A stretch of DNA of 60,747 bases from Epsilonproteobacteria bacterium UBA6211 (lineage in GTDB: Bacteria > Campylobacterota > Campylobacteria > Campylobacterales > Arcobacteraceae), in the NCBI GenBank assembly GCA_002421845.1, contig DISL01000061.1, positions 1 to 60,747 of the forward strand, written 5' to 3'. The first letter of the stretch is position 1. Each line of letters starts with the position of its first letter. A program made the position numbers and the translations under genes. Below are positions 18,629 to 26,719 of the stretch, piece after piece. The notes under the pieces are model-generated. The model ran no database searches, had not been told where the DNA came from, and saw only the letters and a list, made by a program, of their open reading frames with translations.

Positions 18629-19556
18629 TAATATCCTTAGTATTGAAATTCTTATCTAAAAACGATTGCATATCCTGCGGTAAATGAGCCGTAAAAGTCA
18701 TATACTCGTTTTTTGTAGGGTGACGCAAATATAAAATATAAGCGTGTAAATATACTCTTGAAAAAATATCTAAATTGCCCTTAAAACCATATAAAATATC
18801 ACCCAAAATATGCCTATTTATTGAATTTAAGTGGACTCTTATCTGATGTGTACGTCCCGTAAAAAGTTTTGCACTTATTAATTCATACTTATTATCATGT
18901 GAATTTAATAGTTTGCAAAAAGCTGATTTGGCATATCTTCCATCTTGGACTATACCCATTTTAAGTCTATTATTTGGATTTCTTCCTATCGGTTTTTCTA
19001 CAATCATATCTTCTTTTAAGGGTAGGTCTATAAGTGCTAAATAATATCTACCCATACTTTTATCATTGAGTTGTTCGCTTAATTTTGTATGAGCATGATT
19101 GTTTTTGGCAACAACCATTACTCCGCTTGTACCTTTGTCTAATCTATGTACTATACCGTGTCTTAGTTCACCGCTAATTGTTGACAATGAATAGTTTTTT
19201 GATTTTAGCCAATCAACAAGAGTCGGTTCATTTACGCTTGGTGCATCATGTACCGTTAGATTTGACGGTTTATTTATTACCAAAATATCATCATCTTCAT
19301 ATATGATATTTACATCAAAATCAATGTTTTGTAAATCATCTGTTTTATTGACTTGTAACATATCTTTTAGTTCATAGGAGACATCATCTCCTGTTTTTAA
19401 TTTATGACCGTTTTTTAATATTTGTTTATTATTGACATATACAAAACCGTTTTTGATAAGTTGTTCAATTTGGTTTCTTGAATGATTTATATACTTTGAT
19501 AAAAAAACATCGAGTCGCGACCCATTTTCTTCTAATAATACTTCTTTTTTATCCAT
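18558..19556 (-). CDS. rluD: 23S rRNA pseudouridine synthase, RluD family
   Basis: The enzyme isomerises uridines in large-subunit rRNA. The 332-residue protein has an N-terminal S4 RNA-binding domain (RLDVFLSKYINHSRNQIEQLI) and the RluA/C/D catalytic domain with GIVHRLDKGTSGVMVVAK, whose Asp is catalytic, and RTHQIRVHL. I chose the ATG at 19556 because a longer in-frame reading to 19607 adds residues not typical of the family and overlaps the divergent rodA. The exact target (RluD- or RluC-like) cannot be told. Start codons of rluD and rodA are only 18 bp apart. Confidence 0.9.
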   Translation of the reverse strand: MDKKEVLLEENGSRLDVFLSKYINHSRNQIEQLIKNGFVYVNNKQILKNGHKLKTGDDVSYELKDMLQVNKTDDLQNIDFDVNIIYEDDDILVINKPSNLTVHDAPSVNEPTLVDWLKSKNYSLSTISGELRHGIVHRLDKGTSGVMVVAKNNHAHTKLSEQLNDKSMGRYYLALIDLPLKEDMIVEKPIGRNPNNRLKMGIVQDGRYAKSAFCKLLNSHDNKYELISAKLFTGRTHQIRVHLNSINRHILGDILYGFKGNLDIFSRVYLHAYILYLRHPTKNEYMTFTAHLPQDMQSFLDKNFNTKDINEKISQDNIISCFNISDQWMYCK

Positions 19557-19574
19557 TTTTTGGTAATCTTCCGT

Positions 19575-20681
19575 ATGAATTTTTTTGATAAACGAATAAT
19601 ATCTCATTTTGACTTTGTAACCGTAATATTGGTTATACCCATTATATTGCTATCTTATCATCTTGTAAATGAAATAAGTGATACTCTAGGCAACAAACAA
19701 TTACTATATTTTAGTATAGCATTTTTTGCCTTTATAGTAGTTTTCTATACGCCTATTAGAAAATGGTTGATTATCATCCCTATTTTGTATTGGATAGGTA
19801 TTGCTTTACTTATTGCGGTGGAGTTATTCGGTGTTAGTAAATTGGGTGCAAAAAGGTGGATAGAAATACCGGGTATGGGGCTTACCGTACAGCCTTCAGA
19901 GCTTATAAAACCGATTTATTTACTGATGCTTGGATATCTAATAAAGCATAAGCCACCGCCGAAAGAGGGATATGGTATTAAAGATTTTACGATTTTATCT
20001 TTATATATCTTGCTACCTACGATACTTATTGCAAAAGAGCCTGATTTGGGGACTGCTTTAATATTTGCTTTTGTTGGATTCGGTACGTTGTTTATTGTCG
20101 GGGTAAGATTAAAAATTTGGTTAGGAATATTTATATTAATGTGTGCAATAGCACCACTGTTATATACTTATGTAATAAAAGATTACCAAAAAAAACGTAT
20201 AGCAGACTTTATAAGTGAAGAACCGAGTTATCACGTAAGACAGTCTATTATTGCTATAGGTTCAGGTGGTCTTGTAGGTAAAAGCGTAGATGAAGCCACT
20301 CAAGCTCAACTCAAATTCTTACCTATTGCAACAAGCGATTTTATTTTTGCTTATCTGATAGAGAGATACGGTTTTATAGGTGGTTTTGGGTTAATTTTGA
20401 TATACTTTCTATTGATAATACATCTTTTGTACTATAACTATCACTTTAGCGAGGATTATTTATTAAATGTTTTCTCGACAGGTCTTGCGTTATTGTTTTT
20501 TTTAAATATGAGTGTAAATGTTTTGATGGTTATAGGGTTTGCTCCAGTTGTTGGGCTTCCTTTGCCGATGTTTAGTTATGGCGGTAGTTCTTTTATAAAT
20601 TATGTGGTATTAATAGCTGTTTTAGAAAATTTAAATACATTTAGATACAAAGATTTGTACAATTTTGAGAGGAGATTATGA
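19575..20681 (+). CDS. rodA: Rod-shape SEDS protein RodA (peptidoglycan glycosyltransferase)
   Basis: RodA polymerises glycan strands in the elongation complex together with a class B PBP. The 368-residue protein has about 10 membrane helices and the SEDS signatures GAKRWIEIPG, QPSELIKPIYLL, KEPDLGTALIF and GLPLPMFSYGGSS. I chose the ATG at 19575 (MNFFDKR); a TTG at 19560 is also in frame. The promoter must lie largely inside rluD because the divergent starts are 18 bp apart. The stop overlaps the next start (ATGATG). Confidence 0.95.
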   Translation: MNFFDKRIISHFDFVTVILVIPIILLSYHLVNEISDTLGNKQLLYFSIAFFAFIVVFYTPIRKWLIIIPILYWIGIALLIAVELFGVSKLGAKRWIEIPGMGLTVQPSELIKPIYLLMLGYLIKHKPPPKEGYGIKDFTILSLYILLPTILIAKEPDLGTALIFAFVGFGTLFIVGVRLKIWLGIFILMCAIAPLLYTYVIKDYQKKRIADFISEEPSYHVRQSIIAIGSGGLVGKSVDEATQAQLKFLPIATSDFIFAYLIERYGFIGGFGLILIYFLLIIHLLYYNYHFSEDYLLNVFSTGLALLFFLNMSVNVLMVIGFAPVVGLPLPMFSYGGSSFINYVVLIAVLENLNTFRYKDLYNFERRL

Positions 20682-21160
20682 TGATAAATAAATACGCATT
20701 GTTGCTGTTTACTTCAATTTTTATTTTTGCAGGGTGTTCAAATAAGAAACAAGAAGTATTTGTGACGGATAATAAGATTTATTCCGTTGCTTTACAACAT
20801 ACAAAAAAAATAGATATTGTAGAGTCTTTGGGAACAAAAGCAATTCTAACTGTTACCTATCTTAATTACGTAAATGAAAGCTATGATGACAATAATCATA
20901 ATTTCTTAGTAGGTATATATGTGGCTGATAAACATTTCCAAAGTGAGAAAATTCAATATTCTATACTTAATAACGGTATGGAATTGGAGTTAAAACAATT
21001 AGATGAAAACAATCTTATGTTTGGAAATATACCACTTGAGAATAAATGGGCAGATTATCACCTCGTTTGCGTTCCAAAAGAGGAACAAAATAAGGTGACT
21101 TTGGAATTTGATATTGATAATATCGGAAATACTATTGTAACCCTTCCAGTAAAGAATTAA
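20678..21160 (+). CDS. Putative lipoprotein of unknown function
   Basis: The protein has 160 residues with a lipoprotein signal (FIFAGC, modified Cys at about 19). The rest is predicted beta-rich (strands such as KAILTVTYLNYV, NFLVGIYVAD and KVTLEFDIDN). I do not recognise the family. It overlaps the rodA stop by 4 bp, so it is coupled to rodA, and its 3' end overlaps by 29 bp the 3' end of the convergent transglycosylase gene. Confidence 0.75.
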   Translation: MMINKYALLLFTSIFIFAGCSNKKQEVFVTDNKIYSVALQHTKKIDIVESLGTKAILTVTYLNYVNESYDDNNHNFLVGIYVADKHFQSEKIQYSILNNGMELELKQLDENNLMFGNIPLENKWADYHLVCVPKEEQNKVTLEFDIDNIGNTIVTLPVKN

Positions 21161-22739
21161 TTGATATTTTTTCATTTTTGAAATGGTTTAGGTACATATA
21201 GTAGTTAGCTAGTACCTTCTTACCGTATTGTTTTGACTCATCATAGGCAATTAGTTCCATAGCCATAAAAGGATTGAACGGTAGCTTTTCTTTAAATAGA
21301 GGTAAAACGTCCCTATTGGTAAATCCTATACCTCCATTATAGGCATAGCTTATATAAAGCGGATGGGTAAGCTTAGCTTCTAAATAATTTAAGTGTTTGT
21401 TTGCATATTTGACATTGACTTCAGGTTTGAACATATCTTCAAGATATATATTTTCTCCAAACTCTTTTGATAAAGAATCAGCAAGAAAAGGCATAATCTG
21501 CATAGTTCCAAGTGCATAAGAGGTTGAAACTAGGGTAGGGACAAAGCCGCTTTCTTGTCTTCCTATAGCATAAATTAAAGACTTTCTCTCAATAGTACTA
21601 TCTTGTAGTAAATCTTCATAAGGTGTTATATAAACATTTTGTTTGTAGTTATAAAATTTATGATAGAGGTATGTTAAATGAGGTAGTTCATATTTAGATA
21701 GTTTTGAACTAAAATCATTTAATACATTCTCGTCCAATTTCAAATTAGATTGGAGTATATTGACCCAGTCAAATTGTGTCAGCACCGGTTGAGCTAAGTC
21801 TTGATTTGTCTCAAGAGAGTAGAGTGCATTATCGATATTTAGTGATAGTTTTTCTTTAGCATATATGGAATATATGTTAATATCCCAACTTTGAGCTAGA
21901 GTTTCTATATATGAAATATCTTCCGATACAAAATATTGCCATAATAAAACCATATCTTTATCTATTTTAAAATATGCTTTTTTTGAGGCATTGTTCAGAT
22001 AGTTCATAGCTAGTTCTTTGTTATCTTCTGAATTTATTAGAACATTTAATGCCAAATAAAATGAACTTTGGAAATTTAGTTTTGAGTCATCTATACCGAT
22101 AAGTGAGTTTTGAAGATTATTCAGTTTTAAATCGGTAACGATTAGCTTAATGCTTTGATTAAATCGCATGTCATCTTTGATTTTATCTATTAGTCCTTGA
22201 GGTAGTCTATAATTTAATTTATTAAATCTAAACTCTTTACTTGTTTTATTGAAAACTTCAAAAAATATATTCGGTTCTGCACTTACCAAACGGACAAAAG
22301 GTAAGCTAGAGTTGATAACTTTTAAAGCTTCAGCTTTAAACTGATAGTTTAAAGATAATTTGTCTATAACATTATTTAGTTCTGAGAAATCAAGATTTAG
22401 TGCTTTTTGATATGTTAGACCTGCTTCTATGCAGTGGTCGTTTTGGTCTAATAAATCTTTTTCTTTGCCTTGCATACATTGTGCAACGGCGTATGTTTCA
22501 TCATGTCCTGATTTTTTGGCATATCTAAAAAACAAGTTATTATTCATAGTGTTGATTTCACTAAGTGCTACAACAGCCTCTTGAGGTGTTATATCTTGAT
22601 TTAGATATTGCCAAATATAAAAATCTTTTGTTATGCTTCTTGGATGTTGTTTGATAAAGTCTAATGTAATATCACTAGGTATTACGTCACCGTACACAAA
22701 AAACGATAAGGAGCAAACAAAAAATATTTTTTTAATCAT
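21132..22739 (-). CDS. slt: Soluble lytic murein transglycosylase (Slt70-like)
   Basis: The enzyme cleaves peptidoglycan glycan strands and leaves 1,6-anhydro-muramic ends. The 535-residue protein has a signal peptide (about 1-17), an alpha-helical superhelical region to about 370, and a C-terminal SLT domain with catalytic Glu in GRQESGF, then LGTMQIMP and YAYNGG. Its start is immediately at the yggT stop. Its end overlaps by 29 bp the convergent lipoprotein gene. Confidence 0.92.
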   Translation of the reverse strand: MIKKIFFVCSLSFFVYGDVIPSDITLDFIKQHPRSITKDFYIWQYLNQDITPQEAVVALSEINTMNNNLFFRYAKKSGHDETYAVAQCMQGKEKDLLDQNDHCIEAGLTYQKALNLDFSELNNVIDKLSLNYQFKAEALKVINSSLPFVRLVSAEPNIFFEVFNKTSKEFRFNKLNYRLPQGLIDKIKDDMRFNQSIKLIVTDLKLNNLQNSLIGIDDSKLNFQSSFYLALNVLINSEDNKELAMNYLNNASKKAYFKIDKDMVLLWQYFVSEDISYIETLAQSWDINIYSIYAKEKLSLNIDNALYSLETNQDLAQPVLTQFDWVNILQSNLKLDENVLNDFSSKLSKYELPHLTYLYHKFYNYKQNVYITPYEDLLQDSTIERKSLIYAIGRQESGFVPTLVSTSYALGTMQIMPFLADSLSKEFGENIYLEDMFKPEVNVKYANKHLNYLEAKLTHPLYISYAYNGGIGFTNRDVLPLFKEKLPFNPFMAMELIAYDESKQYGKKVLANYYMYLNHFKNEKISINSLLEGLQ

Positions 22740-23020
22740 TACATCATTCCGATAAACATCCTAGATAGGAATGTTTCTATGAAAATTAATCCAAAGATTA
22801 ATATCAAAGGAGCTATATCAAGACCACCGAAAACCGTAGGTATATACCTTCTTATAAATCTATAGGCAGGTTCTGTTAGTCTATACAGCATCTGAACTAC
22901 AGGATTATTCGGGTCTGGATTTACCCAACTTAATATTGCAGATATTATAACAACCCATTTATACAATGACACTATCCCAAGTATCACGATAGCTATTGAG
23001 CTTAAAAACGCATCTATCAT
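22739..23020 (-). CDS. yggT: YggT-family membrane protein
   Basis: This 93-residue inner-membrane protein has two YggT-type hydrophobic segments separated by the conserved VNPDPNNPVVQMLYRLTEPAYRFIRRYIP stretch (read as VNPDPNNPVVQ, then TEPAYRFIRR). The family is linked to membrane and osmotic homeostasis, and its molecular role is not settled. It overlaps the gltX stop by 4 bp and the slt start by 1 bp, so the three genes form one transcription unit. Confidence 0.9.
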   Translation of the reverse strand: MIDAFLSSIAIVILGIVSLYKWVVIISAILSWVNPDPNNPVVQMLYRLTEPAYRFIRRYIPTVFGGLDIAPLILIFGLIFIETFLSRMFIGMM

Positions 23021-24318
23021 TTTATGATCTCCCCTAAATAGTTTTTGATATAAGGATATATATCACTTAAATTTGGACCGTGCCAAGCACCTGTTAAACA
23101 AAATCTAAGAGGCATAAAAAGTGATTTTCCCTTTAGTCCGGTGTGTTCTGAAATATAATTCTTGAAATCATCGTAATTATCAAAAAACGGTGCATTTAAT
23201 GCAATTTTTTTGATATGTGCAACTTCCGATGCAAAATCATCTTCTGTGTGTTTTTGTGCAAAAATAGGTGCTATTTTGCTTTTTATCTCTTTTATTGTAC
23301 TTGCTTCTTCCAAATAAATTTTAGCCAACTTACCGATATCTTCATCGGCAAAACCTAAAATTTTTGAGAGTCTCATTTCATCTATAATCTTTAAGTGTTC
23401 TTTGTTTATAAATCTAAGTTTATCTATATCAAACTTAGGTGCATTTGTAGATATTGATTTAATATTAAACCACTCTACAGCTTCTTCTATTGTAAATATC
23501 TCTTTTGGCGTTTTTGAGCCAAGTAAAACAAGGTAATTGGCTATGGCAACAGGTAAAAATCCTTCTTCAATAAGCCATTTGATACTAGATGCATTATCCC
23601 TTTTACTCATTTTTTTACCCGTCTCGGCATTTAAGATAATAGGTAAGTGAAGATATTTTATCTCTTTCGTATATCCTAAAGATTCTCTTATATGCTTTTG
23701 TTTAGGTGTATTTGAAAGGTGGTCTTCACCTCTGATTACATACGAAATATCATACAGCATATCATCGATAGCACAAGCAAAGTTATACGTAGGTGTTTTA
23801 TCTTTTCTCATAATTATAAAAGAATCAACATCAAAAGGGTCATAATCAAACTCACCCCTTAGCTCATCGGTACATTTTATATTGTGTTCAGGTTTTTTTA
23901 TACGTACCGTAAATCCTGCTTCATTGTTTATAACCTCTTCATCACTCAAAGTTTCACAAAAACTATCATATCTATAAGGTTTACCGCTCTCTTTGGCTTT
24001 TTCTCTTTGTATTTCAAGTCTTTCATCACTACAAAAACAAGTAAAAGCTTTTTTCTCAACCAAAAGTTGCATAGCAAATTGTTGGTGATATTTTAAGTTG
24101 TCACTTTGATAATGAGCCATTTTGTAGTCTATATTAAAAAGAGAAAGCATTTCAAGTATCTCTTTATCTTTACCCTCGATATTTCTCTCTTTGTCGGTGT
24201 CTTCAATTCTTATTATTAAATCTTCTTTGAGTTGCTTTGACAAAATATGGTTAAATAGTGCAACTCTCAAATTTCCTATATGCATGTCCCCGGTAGGACT
24301 CGGTGCAAATCTTAACAT
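23017..24318 (-). CDS. gltX: Glutamyl-tRNA synthetase (GltX2-type)
   Basis: This class I aminoacyl-tRNA synthetase charges tRNA with glutamate. The 433-residue protein has APSPTGDMHIGNLR (HIGH-type motif), the REDTDKER-like IEDTDKERN, and KMSKRD (KMSKS motif) near residue 240. It is shorter than canonical GltX. Campylobacterota generally carry two gltX genes, one of which charges tRNA-Gln before amidation; which one this is cannot be decided here. It overlaps yggT by 4 bp and the M16-like gene by 1 bp. Confidence 0.95.
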   Translation of the reverse strand: MLRFAPSPTGDMHIGNLRVALFNHILSKQLKEDLIIRIEDTDKERNIEGKDKEILEMLSLFNIDYKMAHYQSDNLKYHQQFAMQLLVEKKAFTCFCSDERLEIQREKAKESGKPYRYDSFCETLSDEEVINNEAGFTVRIKKPEHNIKCTDELRGEFDYDPFDVDSFIIMRKDKTPTYNFACAIDDMLYDISYVIRGEDHLSNTPKQKHIRESLGYTKEIKYLHLPIILNAETGKKMSKRDNASSIKWLIEEGFLPVAIANYLVLLGSKTPKEIFTIEEAVEWFNIKSISTNAPKFDIDKLRFINKEHLKIIDEMRLSKILGFADEDIGKLAKIYLEEASTIKEIKSKIAPIFAQKHTEDDFASEVAHIKKIALNAPFFDNYDDFKNYISEHTGLKGKSLFMPLRFCLTGAWHGPNLSDIYPYIKNYLGEIIK

Positions 24319-25619
24319 TACTCTCCTTTACTCGTAACTATTGCAAAAGTTAAATCGTTTATTTCCGTATGTTCTTTAATGAATTTATTTAATTCTTTTA
24401 ATGTTAGTTTATTAATTAAATCCAATTCTTGCTGATTATAATCAAGCGGTAAACCTCTATAATACAGCGTAAAAGCACGTCCTAGTCTTTGACTCAATGT
24501 CTCTGTTCTAAGAGGTTCGCTACCTAGTAAAAACATTTTAGCACTATTTAGTTCCTCTTTTGTTGCACCTTTTTCTACAAACTCTGCAACTATTGATTTT
24601 ACAAGTTCTTCAGCCTCTTTTGCTTTATCAAGTTTTGTTTGCAAATAACCTGTAAAATAAGAGTGTGATTTATTGATAGTTATATATCCGTAAGCCGAAT
24701 ATGCCAAACCTCTTTTTACCCTTATTTCTTCCAAAAATCTACTCCCAAATCCACTTGCTCCTAGTATAAAAGAAGCTACTTTTGCTTTGTAGTTTTCAGG
24801 ATTTTGTGAGTTTGTATTAAACGGTGAGCCAAAATATATATAAGCTTGTTCCGTCTTTTTATATATCTCTTTGTACTCTTTTGTATTTTTAGCTTTTATA
24901 GTAGTTAAATCTGTTTGTTTTCCTACTTTTAGTGTTTTAAGTATAGGTGTTATTTCATTTTTAAATTCCTCAAACTCTATATCACCTCCTGCAACAAGGA
25001 TAAGATTTGACAATGTCAACGTCTCATCTAAGAATTTTTCTATATCTACTAGTTTTATGTGTTCTATTGACTCTAAAGTTCCAAGATTTTGGTTTTGTAA
25101 AGGCGTATCTTTGAAAAGTAGTTTTTGCAACTCATTTTTTGCAATATAATCAAAATCACTCTCTTTTCTTTTTAATGCACTTATAATGAGATTTTTCAGC
25201 TTACTAAGAGTATCTTTTGTAAGATTTGGGTCTTTTAAAAGAGCTTTTAGGTATTCAAAAGCATATTTAGATTCACTTTTAAGAACGCTTATCTCTATTA
25301 CAAAGGTTTCAAAACCGCTCGTGGTATGTATTGTGATAGCTTTGCTTTCAAGCATATCGGCAAACTTTGTAGCACCTAATTTCTTAGTTCCTTCATTTAA
25401 TATCAAAGCACTCAGGTTTGATAAACCGCTTTTATCTTTATCTGCTATATATCCGCCGTTTTGAAACACAAGTTGCATATTTACGACAGGCAGACTGTTT
25501 TTTTCATAAATTGTAGTAATTTTTTTTCCGTTTATCTCAAGTTCTTGTAGAGTTGCACTCATTAAACTCCCTTGTAAAAATAGTATCAATAAAAAAATCT
25601 TTATTGTGATTTTGTTCAT
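24318..25619 (-). CDS. M16-family peptidase-like protein, zinc motif absent
   Basis: The 433-residue exported protein has a signal peptide (about 1-21) and two M16 lobes. At the place where active M16 enzymes carry HxxEH, this protein reads SGLSNLSALILNEGTKK, so the metal site is missing. The C-terminal lobe keeps the RVKRGLAYSAYGY segment that binds substrate in the partner subunit of heterodimeric enzymes. It therefore resembles the non-catalytic subunit; no active partner gene is adjacent. It shares ends with gltX and mqnC. Confidence 0.85.
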   Translation of the reverse strand: MNKITIKIFLLILFLQGSLMSATLQELEINGKKITTIYEKNSLPVVNMQLVFQNGGYIADKDKSGLSNLSALILNEGTKKLGATKFADMLESKAITIHTTSGFETFVIEISVLKSESKYAFEYLKALLKDPNLTKDTLSKLKNLIISALKRKESDFDYIAKNELQKLLFKDTPLQNQNLGTLESIEHIKLVDIEKFLDETLTLSNLILVAGGDIEFEEFKNEITPILKTLKVGKQTDLTTIKAKNTKEYKEIYKKTEQAYIYFGSPFNTNSQNPENYKAKVASFILGASGFGSRFLEEIRVKRGLAYSAYGYITINKSHSYFTGYLQTKLDKAKEAEELVKSIVAEFVEKGATKEELNSAKMFLLGSEPLRTETLSQRLGRAFTLYYRGLPLDYNQQELDLINKLTLKELNKFIKEHTEINDLTFAIVTSKGE

Positions 25620-26671
25620 TATTCATAAAACCTTTGCAAAATATTATACGCCGTATCCCTTTTTGCGGGATACTCACCTATATCTTTTATTAGCCTTATC
25701 ATTTCATCTTGATTCATTCTGTTTTTTGCACCTGCTGCACTTACCACATTTTCTTCCATCATCGTACTTCCTAAATCATTTGCACCGAAGAGTAGGGCAA
25801 GTTGACCTATGTAGCTACCTTGTGTAACCCAAGAAGATTGGATATTTTGGAAATTGTCAAGATACAGCCTAGCTACACTTAAAAGCCTCAAATATCTATT
25901 TGAAGATTGTGAACCGATATCCGGTTTTTCTTTTTTGAGTTGGGTGTTGGCACTTTGAAAAGACCATAAAATAAAAGCCCTAAAACCACCTGTTTTATCT
26001 TGTAAATCTCTTATTTTTTCCCAATGTTCGACTATCTCTTCATCCGTCTCAACCGTACCGAACATCATGGTAGCAGTTGATTTCATACCTATTTTATGGG
26101 CTTCTTCATGAACACTTAGCCACTTGTCACTATCTAGTTTGTTTGGAGATATCTCATCCCTTACTCTATCACTTAGTATTTCGGCACCGGCACCAGGTAT
26201 TGAACTAAGACCTTTTTTTTGAAGTCTTATTAAAACTTCACTATAGCTTAGTTTTGAAATCTTTGCTATATAATCTATTTCAATAGCCGAAAAGCCGTGA
26301 ATCGTAATAGATGGATATTTCGTGCTTATATGCCCAAGTAAATCTTCATACCAGTCGATTTTTAGCTTTGGATGAACACCGCCTTGAAAAAGTATTTGCG
26401 TTCCGCCTATTGCCAAAAGCTCATCTATTTTTTGGTCAATTTCATCAAAAGTTAATATATAAGCGTCATCATCTCTACCGTGTCTATAAAAAGCACAAAA
26501 TTTACAGTCAACCCAACATACGTTTGTATAGTTTATATTTCTATCAACTATGAAAGTAGTTATTTTATAAGGGTGTAGCTCTAGTTTTCTTTTGTATGCC
26601 ATCTCACCAAGCTCCAAAAGGGGAGCATTTTTTATTAAATCTAGTGCTTCTTTGTTTGTAAGTCGTTTCAT
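25619..26671 (-). CDS. mqnC: Dehypoxanthine futalosine cyclase MqnC (radical SAM)
   Basis: MqnC is a radical-SAM enzyme of the futalosine route to menaquinone. The 350-residue protein has the cluster motif CWVDCKFC (C-x3-C-x2-C) near residue 55, ILFQGGVHP, the IHGFSAIEI strand and the TATMMFGTVET segment typical of MqnC/MqnE. The GGVHPKLKIDWYEDLL spacing favours MqnC. Its presence implies menaquinone-based respiration. It overlaps the start of the M16-like gene by 1 bp. Confidence 0.93.
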   Translation of the reverse strand: MKRLTNKEALDLIKNAPLLELGEMAYKRKLELHPYKITTFIVDRNINYTNVCWVDCKFCAFYRHGRDDDAYILTFDEIDQKIDELLAIGGTQILFQGGVHPKLKIDWYEDLLGHISTKYPSITIHGFSAIEIDYIAKISKLSYSEVLIRLQKKGLSSIPGAGAEILSDRVRDEISPNKLDSDKWLSVHEEAHKIGMKSTATMMFGTVETDEEIVEHWEKIRDLQDKTGGFRAFILWSFQSANTQLKKEKPDIGSQSSNRYLRLLSVARLYLDNFQNIQSSWVTQGSYIGQLALLFGANDLGSTMMEENVVSAAGAKNRMNQDEMIRLIKDIGEYPAKRDTAYNILQRFYE

Positions 26672-26684
26672 TTTTATTTAATAT

Positions 26685-26719
26685 CCAAAATTTAAAATTT
26701 AAAATTTAACATTTTAGTT
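26685..26719. repeat. 7-bp repeat array at the bamA stop codon
   Basis: The units CCAAAAT, TTAAAAT, TTAAAAT, TTAACAT, TTTAGTT run through the 46-bp gap between mqnC and bamA and into the bamA stop codon at 26718-26720. The units share the 7-bp period and the AAAAT core of the arrays at 2583, 3373 and 29876. Confidence 0.75.
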
